6,775 nt of DNA from the NCBI GenBank assembly GCA_045536025.1, contig JAZSMT010000004.1, forward strand, positions 1-6,775, read 5' to 3'. The notes under the pieces are model-generated. The model did not search any database, was not told the origin of the DNA, and saw nothing but the letters and a program-made list of their open reading frames with translations. Within the stretch, counting starts at the first letter, position 1. The number at the start of each line of letters is the position of its first letter. A program made the position numbers and the translations under genes. This DNA comes from HGM11412 sp045536025. GTDB lineage: Bacteria; Bacillota; Clostridia; Christensenellales; Borkfalkiaceae. Shown here one piece after another: positions 1 to 5,426 of this stretch.

Positions 1-86
1 CAGACAACTCCTTGGCTCACAGAACGACATGGCTACGATCCGACTTGGATGTGGCTGTGATTGCCAATGAGATAAAGCTGTTGTAA
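1..86 (+). other. Possible 3' tail of a truncated reading frame at the window edge
   Basis: One plus-strand frame stays open from base 3 to a TAA at 84-86 (27 codons). The stretch is richer in GC than the rest of the window and uses codons such as CTG, GTG and TCC, where neighbouring genes prefer TTA and AAA. I do not recognise the peptide. The other two plus frames also stay open for 19-22 codons and one minus frame is open throughout, so the coding frame is not certain. It may be the end of a gene starting left of the window, or foreign DNA. Confidence 0.2.
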
Positions 87-145
87 TACTGACAAATTCC
101 AATTTATCGAGTTGTTAATCTTTGTGGGAAGATTTTTAAAAGTGT

Positions 146-190
146 AGCCCACTATACTTCGCTTTAAGGCAAAATATGGTGGGCTTTTCT
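146..190 (+). terminator. Intrinsic terminator with an 11-bp stem
   Basis: Bases 146-156 pair with 175-185 in an unbroken 11-bp stem (AGCCCACTATA with TATGGTGGGCT, one G-T pair), with an 18-base loop and TTTT plus CT after it. The T-run lies on the plus-strand side, so it would end a transcript entering from the left edge, consistent with a gene ending near base 86. Confidence 0.6.
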
Positions 191-340
191 TATCCACAAA
201 AGATTAAGTTAAATAAGTTATATTTTTAGCCTTGTGGCTAAAAGTGTTATTGCAACCGCAGTGATATTTGCCTAACGGCAACCCAAAGGATTTATTTAGT
301 TGCCCAATCCCTATGAGGGGCTCGGCTTAGCCGTTCTTTT
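191..340. other. Non-coding stretch with several small hairpins
   Basis: I see no gene here. The stretch holds perfect short inverted repeats: 224-231 with 236-243 (TTTTAGCC / GGCTAAAA), 268-272 with 277-281 (about TTGCC / GGCAA), 277-282 with 299-304 (GGCAAC / GTTGCC), 309-312 with 316-319, and 323-326 with 330-333 followed by TTCTTTTTT. The second and third share bases 277-281 and cannot form together. On the plus strand this could be a small structured RNA ending in a weak terminator; on the minus strand it is the 3' region of the LysR gene. Function unknown. Confidence 0.3.
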
Positions 341-1282
341 TTATTTGTTAGTTTTAACCGAAAAGTCTATAAACGACTGTGTTGCTCGCGATAGGTACCT
401 ATTCGTTTTATGGAAGAAACAAATATGCCTATTAGCAACGCGGTCTTTAATTTTATAATAGTAAACGTCGTGAGAGGAGCTTGTTTTTTTAATAAGCGTA
501 TCGGCAATAAAGGTGAGTGCTAGCCCTGCGCAACATACGTTATAGGCAGATAATTGCTGGTCTAAATAAAATAGCACCGTATGCTCAACCTTGTTCTTTT
601 TAAGTAAAGCTTCAGCCCTTTTACCCGAGTCGTTCTCGCTGTTTAATAAAACGAAAGGCAGATTTGAAAAACTACTAAGGTCAACTCCCTTTTCTACTAA
701 CAAATGCTTATCGTTTTTTATATCCTCTGCGGTAAGCCTTTCTGATTTTAACTGCTCGTTAATTGCAAGATTTTTAGGCACGGCAAGAAGCAAGTTTTCT
801 TGCATATACGTCGTAGATAAAATATTCCCGTCTTTAACCTCGGCGTTATCTAAAATAACGTCAACCTCGCCCGTTTCTAATTTATTTAGTAAGTTCTTTG
901 TGTTATCTTCAAAAATTCTAAACTTAATTTGAGGATATTTTTTGTTAAAATCTGCAATTAATTCAGGTAGAATAAACGACGAGAATAAGCTACTACCACC
1001 TATTCGCACCTTTCCCGAAAAAAGATTGAGATTGTCTGACAAAAAGGTCTTAAATTCCTTTTCCTTTTGTTCGATTAAATTTGCGTATTCAACGTATTTC
1101 TTACCAACGTCCGTAAGAGAAATCGGCGAACTTGAACGGTCAAATATCGGCGAGCCGATTTTATCTTCAATTCGCTTGATTGAAGCAGATAGCGAAGGCT
1201 GTGAAACGAATAGTTTTTGAGATGCGCTGGTAAAACTTTTTTCTCTAACTACTGTTAAAACGTATTCTTTATTTTTAAACAT
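341..1282 (-). CDS. LysR-family transcriptional regulator
   Basis: This is a DNA-binding transcription factor of the LysR family, 313 residues, close to the family's usual ~300. Residues 1-60 form the winged helix-turn-helix: the stretch around SASQKLFVSQPSLSASIKRIE is the classic recognition region, followed by LTDVGKKYVEYA. A linker helix leads to the effector-binding domain (from about residue 88, VRIGGSSLFSSF), which resembles a type 2 periplasmic-binding fold. I chose the ATG at 1282 because AGGTG lies just upstream as a ribosome-binding site; a GTG at 1288 is also in frame but is part of that site. The effector and targets cannot be read from sequence. LysR genes often control a divergent neighbour, and here the divergent neighbour is only a broken aspartase-like fragment. 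No clear terminator follows the stop codon. Confidence 0.93.
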   Translation of the reverse strand: MFKNKEYVLTVVREKSFTSASQKLFVSQPSLSASIKRIEDKIGSPIFDRSSSPISLTDVGKKYVEYANLIEQKEKEFKTFLSDNLNLFSGKVRIGGSSLFSSFILPELIADFNKKYPQIKFRIFEDNTKNLLNKLETGEVDVILDNAEVKDGNILSTTYMQENLLLAVPKNLAINEQLKSERLTAEDIKNDKHLLVEKGVDLSSFSNLPFVLLNSENDSGKRAEALLKKNKVEHTVLFYLDQQLSAYNVCCAGLALTFIADTLIKKTSSSHDVYYYKIKDRVANRHICFFHKTNRYLSRATQSFIDFSVKTNK

Positions 1283-1301
1283 ATTCACCTATAACTTATA
1301 A

Positions 1302-1307
1302 ATTATA
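1302..1307 (-). promoter_or_regulatory. Candidate -10 box of the LysR gene
   Basis: A perfect TATAAT on the minus strand ends 20 bases before the chosen ATG, which would give a leader of only about 13 bases. No good -35 box lies at 16-18 bases spacing. The region is very AT-rich, so chance is a real alternative. Confidence 0.3.
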
Positions 1308-1382
1308 ACAAACATATTTTATTATATATTTAATTATATCACCAAGTAGAAATATAATCAACACGTAAAATAAAATTTTTAA

Positions 1383-1508
1383 GTAGATTTTTATGTAAAA
1401 TTTAGAATTGAGCGCGATTATATCGGCGAAAAGATAGTTTCTATCGACGCGTATTCATCGGTAGGTAAAATTGCGTTATTAAGCCCACCAAGCCCCACAG
1501 TATTTTAG
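1383..1508 (+). pseudogene. Relic resembling the N-terminus of aspartate ammonia-lyase
   Basis: A 41-codon open frame has no usable start codon. Its translation includes FRIERDYIGEKIVSIDAY, about bases 1401-1454. This matches, from memory, the N-terminal signature of the aspartase/fumarase class II family (for example YRVEKDFLGEK...DVYYG in Bacillus aspartase). Similarity stops after the DAY triplet, where YYG(I/V)QT would be expected, and the frame ends at TAG 1506. An ATG at 1393 lies just upstream but out of frame, as if two bases had been inserted after a former start. It is divergent from the LysR gene, a usual place for a LysR target. The minus strand of the same bases also has a ~26-codon open frame, so the assignment rests only on the motif match. 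Confidence 0.35.
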
Positions 1509-1534
1509 ACGCCCATAAAATGATATAGCCTAGC

Positions 1535-1565
1535 AAAAAGCACTTGCAGTTGCAAGTGCTTTTTA
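1535..1565. terminator. Bidirectional intrinsic terminator
   Basis: AAAAAGCACTTGC (1535-1547) and GCAAGTGCTTTTT (1552-1564) form a 13-bp perfect stem with a four-base loop. Both strands carry a T-run after the stem. It lies directly behind the small membrane protein gene on the minus strand and also closes the plus-strand side that holds the aspartase-like relic. Confidence 0.85.
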
Positions 1566-1570
1566 TATTT

Positions 1571-1903
1571 TTAAAAAATTCCTTTATTGTATTTAATCAT
1601 TGCGTAAAAGCAAAACGATAAGCCAACGATTAAGCCAACTATTGCAATTATGGAGCTAAGCGTTGTTAAAATAGTAGACTCGCCTTTAAAATAAACAATC
1701 GTGGAAAATACGTTTGCAATTATTATAAATCCGCCTATTATTACGTGCCCCGTTCCAACGAGTATTGAAAAAGGTTTTTTGTTTTCTTCGGTAACGCGCT
1801 TTCTGTGGTAAGAGTGTAGTAGCGAAAGGTTGCCTTTAAAACTTAAAACACCTAAAAATATTATACCTAATCCAACTAAATAAGCTAAAATAATCTCTAA
1901 CAT
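1571..1903 (-). CDS. Small multi-pass membrane protein, function unknown
   Basis: The protein has 110 residues and three likely membrane segments: about residues 4-22 (IILAYLVGLGIIFLGVL), 46-70 (ILVGTGHVIIGGFIIIANVF) and 80-102 (TTLSSIIAIVGLIVGLSFCFY). Between the first two lies a short polar, basic loop, LHSYHRKRVTEENKKPF. This layout is common in small uncharacterised membrane proteins of Clostridia, some labelled DUF3784-like; I cannot confirm the family. The start is the ATG at 1903, preceded by AGAGG five bases away and by a strong promoter. A longer in-frame extension upstream would run through the tRNA gene and is not real. The gene is flanked by terminators on both sides, so it is probably transcribed alone. 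Confidence 0.85.
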   Translation of the reverse strand: MLEIILAYLVGLGIIFLGVLSFKGNLSLLHSYHRKRVTEENKKPFSILVGTGHVIIGGFIIIANVFSTIVYFKGESTILTTLSSIIAIVGLIVGLSFCFYAMIKYNKGIF

Positions 1904-1908
1904 AAAAA

Positions 1909-1913
1909 CCTCT
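1909..1913 (-). promoter_or_regulatory. Ribosome-binding site of the small membrane protein gene
   Basis: AGAGG on the minus strand, five bases before the ATG at 1903. It fixes the start and rules out the upstream extension through the tRNA. Confidence 0.75.
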
Positions 1914-1919
1914 ATATAT

Positions 1920-1948
1920 ATTATATAATAAATTTTCATTAATATCAA
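1920..1948 (-). promoter_or_regulatory. Sigma-A-type promoter of the small membrane protein gene
   Basis: On the minus strand TTGATA (1943-1948) is followed after exactly 17 bases by TATAAT (1920-1925). The predicted start, near 1913, falls on the first base of the AGAGG ribosome-binding site, giving a leader of about ten bases. Confidence 0.8.
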
Positions 1949-1951
1949 TAG

Positions 1952-1978
1952 AAAAGACCTCGATTGAGGTCTTTTTTT
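1952..1978. terminator. Hairpin terminator behind tRNA-Arg
   Basis: AAAAGACCTC (1952-1961) pairs with GAGGTCTTTT (1966-1975) over ten bases around a GATT loop. On the minus strand it stops the tRNA transcript, with a modest TTTT tail. On the plus strand the T-run is longer (seven bases) and reaches the A of the tRNA's encoded CCA. Confidence 0.8.
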
Positions 1979-2053
1979 GGTACACCCGTCGGGACTCGAA
2001 CCCGAAACGACGCCGTCGGAGGGCATTATTTTATCCAATTAGACTACGGATGT
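1978..2053 (-). tRNA. tRNA-Arg, anticodon CCG, CCA end encoded
   Basis: The 76-base gene folds as a full cloverleaf. The acceptor stem is ACATCCG with CGGGTGT (one T-G pair) and discriminator A. The D-arm is GTCT-AATTGGATA-AAAT. The anticodon stem is ATGCC/GGCGT around loop CTCCGAC, so the anticodon is CCG and reads the arginine codon CGG. The variable loop has four bases. The T-arm is TCGGG-TTCGAGT-CCCGA, and CCA is encoded at 1978-1980. The D-stem holds a C12-A23 mismatch and a G10-T25 wobble, so it is weak. CGG is a rare codon in AT-rich Clostridia. The gene begins only a few bases behind the VanZ terminator-like hairpin, on the same strand. Confidence 0.93.
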
Positions 2054-2073
2054 TTAAAAAGGGCGTTGCCCTT
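2054..2073 (-). terminator. Hairpin overlapping the VanZ stop codon, directly before the tRNA
   Basis: On the minus strand AAGGGC (2068-2073) and GCCCTT (2059-2064) form a six-bp stem with a three-base loop, followed by TTTAA. The VanZ stop codon TAA (2072-2074) overlaps the stem. The T-run ends three bases before the tRNA 5' end. It looks like an intrinsic terminator, but a tRNA lies immediately behind it with no obvious promoter of its own. Confidence 0.6.
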
Positions 2074-3703
2074 AGTTTTTTATTCTTTTTTTACCTTTTA
2101 CTTTTCTATATATAATATATATAATAAGGCAAATCGCCGTGCCGATTACAAAACCTAAAAAATCAAGTAGCGCGTCCTCTATTGACGGGCCTCGATTTAA
2201 CACGAAAATTCCCGATTGAAGTAGTTCGGAAATGCTTGCCGTTATAAATCCTGCGCCAAGAGATAAGCCTATTCCAAGAGGTAATTTTTTATCGGGTTTT
2301 AAAATGCTTGCTAATCTATAATATACCACAGAGGCAAAAATTGCAAGCACTAAAAATAGCGAAAAATGCCCTATAATCTTTCTGATTAATGCATGATATG
2401 AATATTTTACCTCAAGCGTTTTAGTTGCGGTAAAACCGTCAACTGTTTTGTGGGTGGCGGTTACGGTGTAAGTTCCTGTTTTTTCCGATAAAAATTTGCC
2501 ACCGCTTACGGTTGCTGAAGCTTTATCTACCGTCCAATTAAAATCGTCGGCTTTAAATTTTTTACCATCGCCTATTACCGACAAGGAAAGTTCTTTATCG
2601 TAAACCGCCCAATTGCTTGGAGCAACCATTTTAACTTCTTTAGGTATGCCTTGTAATACCTCAACTGAAATCTCGGTTTTAACTAAAGAATTATTGTAAA
2701 CCGAGTAGATATTAAGGTTGGTTTTGCCAACCTTTTCAGGTGTTAAATTTATATCGTTATCACTAGTAGTAACGGTTAAAAATCTACTGTCAGTCGCGTA
2801 AAATATCCGTTTTTGCGCAGGAGTTAAACCCGCTTGATAATCGCTAAAATTAAGCGTTAAGCTTTTTTCCTCATTAGTTTTTATAATCAAATCGGTCTTG
2901 CTGGGGGTTAGTGGGGTGGTATAGCTGGGAAGAGTTTTTTCTTTCACGTTGACAGTGTAAGAATAATCTTTTTGCTGTTGTCCGTTAATATTTTCAAAAA
3001 GGGCGGTTAATGTGATTGAAATTTCGCCCGCACGCTTAGGGTAAAAATATACCTTTTTATCACCTAAAACGGTGTCAACGCTATCATTTTTAACTGCTGT
3101 TAAACCGTCGCTTTCTATCTCAGTTTCAAAATCTATAGAATAAATCGCACCTGCGCCGTTTAAACTAGAGTAATAAACGCTACTATCATCCTCCGAAAAG
3201 CCAGTAATCTTTCCAAACGTAAGCTCGGGTACGTATACCTCTCTACCAACGGTTACTTCCTTTTCAAGAAAAACACCCGAGAACTTATCTTTTAAAGTTA
3301 CCGTCGAAACGCCTGTTCCACAAGCCGTCAAAACCCCGTTCTCGTCAATTTTAACAACGTTTTCATTAGAAGAGATAAACTCAATCTCTGAAAGCAAGTA
3401 ATTTTTTTCGGGTAAAAGCTTGTATGATAGCTGGTATGACTTTCCAACCGCCAACTCGCCCTCCGCACCTGAAAATTCTATACTTTGAGGGTAAAGGTCT
3501 TTAATCTTGCCGTCGTCTTTAAGCGTTATTTTGCTTCCGCTTAAAAATTCAACCGTATTAGAAATTAGGTTGGATACGAATCCGCTTTGCTTAGAGCTTG
3601 AGCTTCCGCTAGATAAAGACTGCGAAAATATGAACACCGTAAGTAGCACGTATATTATAAACGAAACAACCGTTGTTTTTGAATTAAAAAACTTTTTTAT
3701 CAT
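2072..3703 (-). CDS. VanZ-family membrane protein with a large inserted Ig-like ectodomain
   Basis: This protein has 543 residues if started at the ATG at 3703. The VanZ core is split. TM1 (about residues 10-28) is followed by the VanZ-like IFSQSLSSGSSSSKQSGF. The remaining part comes at the C-terminus: TM2 from about residue 440 with KIIGHFSLF, TM3 near 476-492, then SELLQSGIFVLNRGPSIEDALLDFLG and TM4 near 512-532. Between them, about residues 60-435 carry four probable Ig-like beta modules. The first is a clear BIG2 type (SNENVVKIDENGVLTA). The ectodomain should lie outside the cell, held between TM1 and TM2. VanZ itself is linked to low-level teicoplanin resistance; most family members are uncharacterised. 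No ribosome-binding site precedes either the ATG or an alternative TTG at 3730; a promoter points to the ATG. Substrate or partner unknown. Confidence 0.88.
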   Translation of the reverse strand: MIKKFFNSKTTVVSFIIYVLLTVFIFSQSLSSGSSSSKQSGFVSNLISNTVEFLSGSKITLKDDGKIKDLYPQSIEFSGAEGELAVGKSYQLSYKLLPEKNYLLSEIEFISSNENVVKIDENGVLTACGTGVSTVTLKDKFSGVFLEKEVTVGREVYVPELTFGKITGFSEDDSSVYYSSLNGAGAIYSIDFETEIESDGLTAVKNDSVDTVLGDKKVYFYPKRAGEISITLTALFENINGQQQKDYSYTVNVKEKTLPSYTTPLTPSKTDLIIKTNEEKSLTLNFSDYQAGLTPAQKRIFYATDSRFLTVTTSDNDINLTPEKVGKTNLNIYSVYNNSLVKTEISVEVLQGIPKEVKMVAPSNWAVYDKELSLSVIGDGKKFKADDFNWTVDKASATVSGGKFLSEKTGTYTVTATHKTVDGFTATKTLEVKYSYHALIRKIIGHFSLFLVLAIFASVVYYRLASILKPDKKLPLGIGLSLGAGFITASISELLQSGIFVLNRGPSIEDALLDFLGFVIGTAICLIIYIIYRKVKGKKRIKN

Positions 3704-3710
3704 TGATTTA

Positions 3711-3739
3711 ATTTTAACATTTATTTTCAAAATAGTAAA
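3711..3739 (-). promoter_or_regulatory. Candidate promoter of the VanZ-family gene
   Basis: On the minus strand TTTACT (3734-3739), a 17-base spacer ending in TGT, then TAAAAT (3711-3716), an extended -10 box. The expected start, about 3704, falls on or next to the ATG at 3703. This supports that start over the TTG at 3730, which lies upstream of the -10 box. Confidence 0.45.
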
Positions 3740-3755
3740 TAGGTTTTTTATGTCG

Positions 3756-3784
3756 TTGACTTTAGGGGCGCAAAATTATATAAT
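3756..3784 (+). promoter_or_regulatory. Sigma-A promoter of mnmA, start predicted at the ATG
   Basis: TTGACT (3756-3761), a 17-base spacer and a perfect TATAAT (3779-3784). Seven bases further is 3791, the A of the mnmA start codon. The intergenic gap to the divergent VanZ gene holds both promoters back to back without overlap. Confidence 0.85.
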
Positions 3785-3790
3785 ATATAT

Positions 3791-4873
3791 ATGGATAAAA
3801 AGACGGTAGTTGTCGGAATGAGTGGCGGGGTTGACAGTTCTGTCGCAGCCCTGCTTTTAAAAAGACAAGGTTACAACGTAATAGGCTTGTTTATGAAAAA
3901 TTGGGAGGAAGAGGATGAAAACGGTGCTTGCACCGCCGAAACCGATTATTCGGACGTTAGGCGCGTTTCTTCCGTTTTAGATATACCTTATTATACGGTA
4001 AACTTTTCTAAAGAATATATGGATAGGGTGTTTAAATATTTCCTTGAAGAATATAAAAAGGGAAGAACCCCTAATCCTGACGTTTTGTGTAATCGCGAAA
4101 TCAAATTCGGCCCTTTTAAGGAATACGCTTTAAAACTCGGGGCTGACTATATCGCTACAGGGCATTACTGTAAGATACGGCACGACGAGTTTGGGCATCA
4201 TTTAATGAAGGCAAAGGATAAAGGTAAAGACCAAACTTATTTTTTAAACCAAGTAACTCAACCACAGTTTGAAAACGTTCTATTTCCCCTTGCAGACCTT
4301 GATAAAAAAGAAGTTAGAAAAATCGCCGAAGAAAACGGGCTTGTAACTGCCGATAAAAAAGATAGCACGGGCATCTGTTTTATCGGCGAAAGAAATTTCC
4401 GTCAATTCTTAATGAATTATATTCCTGCTCAAAAGGGGCTTATTAAAACTTATGACGGGCGAACGCTGGGCGAGCATTACGGGCTAATGTATTACACTAT
4501 AGGTCAACGTCGCGGTCTTGATATCGGTGGACAAAAGGGCGATGACGGTAGGTGGTTCGTTATAGAAAAAGATTTAGTTAACAATATATTATACGTCGCT
4601 CACGGCGAAGAAGATAAGCTTTATAGTAAAGGCTTATTTATGAGTGGCTGTAATTTCTTACCCAAAATGCCAAAAGAAAAGGTTTTTGACTGCACTGCGA
4701 AATTTAGATACCGTCAAGACGAACAGAAGGTTACCGTCAATATTTTAGATAACGGAATTTTAAAAGTTGACTTCTATGAGCGTCAGCGTGCCATCACCGA
4801 AGGGCAATACTGCGTTTTATATTTAGGCGAGTATTGTTTGGGTGGGGGTGTAATTGATAAAGCTATCTTTTAA
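3791..4873 (+). CDS. mnmA: tRNA-specific 2-thiouridylase MnmA
   Basis: MnmA adenylates and thiolates C2 of uridine 34 in tRNA-Lys, -Glu and -Gln, in the cytoplasm, taking sulfur from a persulfide carrier. Length, 360 residues, is normal. The ATP-binding PP-loop SGGVDSS is at residues 11-17. The two catalytic cysteines are present: Cys100 in NPDVLCNREIKF and Cys196 in DSTGICFIGER. Other family signatures are GHYCKI near 124-129, KDQTYFL near 146-152 and TIGQRRGL near 236-243. The C-terminal beta-barrel domain is complete, ending in CLGGGVID. The ATG at 3791 gives the standard N-terminus; nothing like a ribosome-binding site lies close upstream, and the promoter places the transcript start on this ATG. 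The gene stands alone rather than beside a cysteine desulfurase gene. Confidence 0.98.
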   Translation: MDKKTVVVGMSGGVDSSVAALLLKRQGYNVIGLFMKNWEEEDENGACTAETDYSDVRRVSSVLDIPYYTVNFSKEYMDRVFKYFLEEYKKGRTPNPDVLCNREIKFGPFKEYALKLGADYIATGHYCKIRHDEFGHHLMKAKDKGKDQTYFLNQVTQPQFENVLFPLADLDKKEVRKIAEENGLVTADKKDSTGICFIGERNFRQFLMNYIPAQKGLIKTYDGRTLGEHYGLMYYTIGQRRGLDIGGQKGDDGRWFVIEKDLVNNILYVAHGEEDKLYSKGLFMSGCNFLPKMPKEKVFDCTAKFRYRQDEQKVTVNILDNGILKVDFYERQRAITEGQYCVLYLGEYCLGGGVIDKAIF

Positions 4874-4914
4874 TTTTAAGTGCTTATTTTAGGCATTATA
4901 CTTCGTTTCTACTT

Positions 4915-4955
4915 AGACGATAAACCTCGATGACCAAAATCTCCGCTTATCGTCT
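4915..4955. repeat. Long-loop inverted repeat downstream of mnmA
   Basis: AGACGATAA at 4915-4923 and TTATCGTCT at 4947-4955 are perfect inverted copies around 23 bases. No T-run follows on either strand, so it is not an ordinary intrinsic terminator. Confidence 0.5.
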
Positions 4956-5084
4956 TGCGCGAGCCTCGCCTAATACTCAAACTAACGCCTTAAAAAATTA
5001 GGATGTATAAGCTTCAATTTAACCCAACTTATTTTTAGCGCCTTAAATGCAAGTTGTAATTAACAAAATAGTTTTTTACAATCT

Positions 5085-5106
5085 CACGCGTGTGCGCGCG
5101 TATACA
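5085..5106. other. 22-bp alternating purine-pyrimidine tract
   Basis: From CACGCG at 5085 to TATACA ending at 5106 every step alternates pyrimidine and purine, with a CG-rich core. Such sequence can adopt Z-DNA under negative supercoiling. It sits between mnmA and the rRNA promoters. Confidence 0.6.
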
Positions 5107-5130
5107 ATATATAACAGTATATAACGGTCT

Positions 5131-5163
5131 AAAACGTCGGCTTTTGCGTCGGCGTTTTTGTTT
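5131..5163 (+). terminator. Intrinsic terminator before the rRNA operon
   Basis: AAAACGTCGGC (5131-5141) pairs with GTCGGCGTTTT (5148-5158) as an 11-bp stem that includes two G-U pairs, with a TTTTGC loop and a T-rich tail TTGTTT. In the opposite direction the G-U pairs become C-A mismatches, so it should act mainly on plus-strand transcripts. It probably ends the mnmA message, about 260 bases after the stop codon. Confidence 0.7.
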
Positions 5164-5280
5164 AAAGGCGATTATTTGAAACATTTTAAAAATGCAGTTG
5201 TATAAAAGTTTCACTTTTTGTTTTCAAAAACACAATATATAGTGCAGTAAAAAAAATTTCAAGAAAATGCAAAAAATTAT

Positions 5281-5309
5281 TTGACATTTTTCTCAAAATA
5301 TAGTTTAAT
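5281..5309 (+). promoter_or_regulatory. rRNA operon promoter P1
   Basis: Perfect TTGACA (5281-5286), a 17-base spacer, then TTTAAT (5304-5309, one base from consensus). A-rich tracts directly upstream (about 5248-5278) could act as an UP element that binds the RNA polymerase alpha subunit. Confidence 0.8.
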
Positions 5310-5426
5310 AATCTAGCATCGACCGACCGAGCGCACTTTAAAAGATGCGTAAATATCGGCAAAAAAACGATTTTTCAAAAGTCTAAAAATATTTTAAAAA
5401 TTTTTGAAAATAATGCGAAAAATCAG

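Larger units (their letters stand above)
4874..5130. other. 3' region of mnmA without a recognisable gene
   Basis: No convincing gene lies here. A nine-bp perfect hairpin (4915-4923 with 4947-4955, AGACGATAA / TTATCGTCT, 23-base loop) is followed by a GC-richer stretch. A 23-codon ATG frame (4930-5001) has no ribosome-binding site. The right end contains an alternating purine-pyrimidine tract. It may be an untranslated mnmA tail, a small RNA, or decayed coding sequence. Confidence 0.35.

Noticed and set aside
591..1220. Two plus-strand open frames (591-932 and 942-1220)
   Set aside because: They lie opposite the LysR gene, whose domains are clear, and their translations have no recognisable features.
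1290..1307. TATAA-8 bases-TTATA as a LysR operator
   Set aside because: The region is so AT-rich that such inverted repeats are expected by chance, and there is no second copy.
1904..2038. N-terminal extension of the small membrane protein
   Set aside because: It would run through the terminator and the tRNA gene, and a good ribosome-binding site and promoter mark the ATG at 1903.
1964..2158. Plus-strand open frame of 64 codons
   Set aside because: It is mostly the complement of tRNA-Arg plus the VanZ C-terminus.
3507..3809. Plus-strand open frame of 100 codons
   Set aside because: It is antisense to the VanZ N-terminal coding region and overlaps the mnmA promoter and start.
4930..5001. 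23-codon ATG frame downstream of mnmA
   Set aside because: There is no ribosome-binding site, the ATG is in the loop of the 4915-4955 hairpin, and no family is recognisable.
5174..5204. TTGAAA ... TATAAA as a third rRNA promoter
   Set aside because: The spacer is 19 bases and the -35 box is poor; P1 and P2 are far better.
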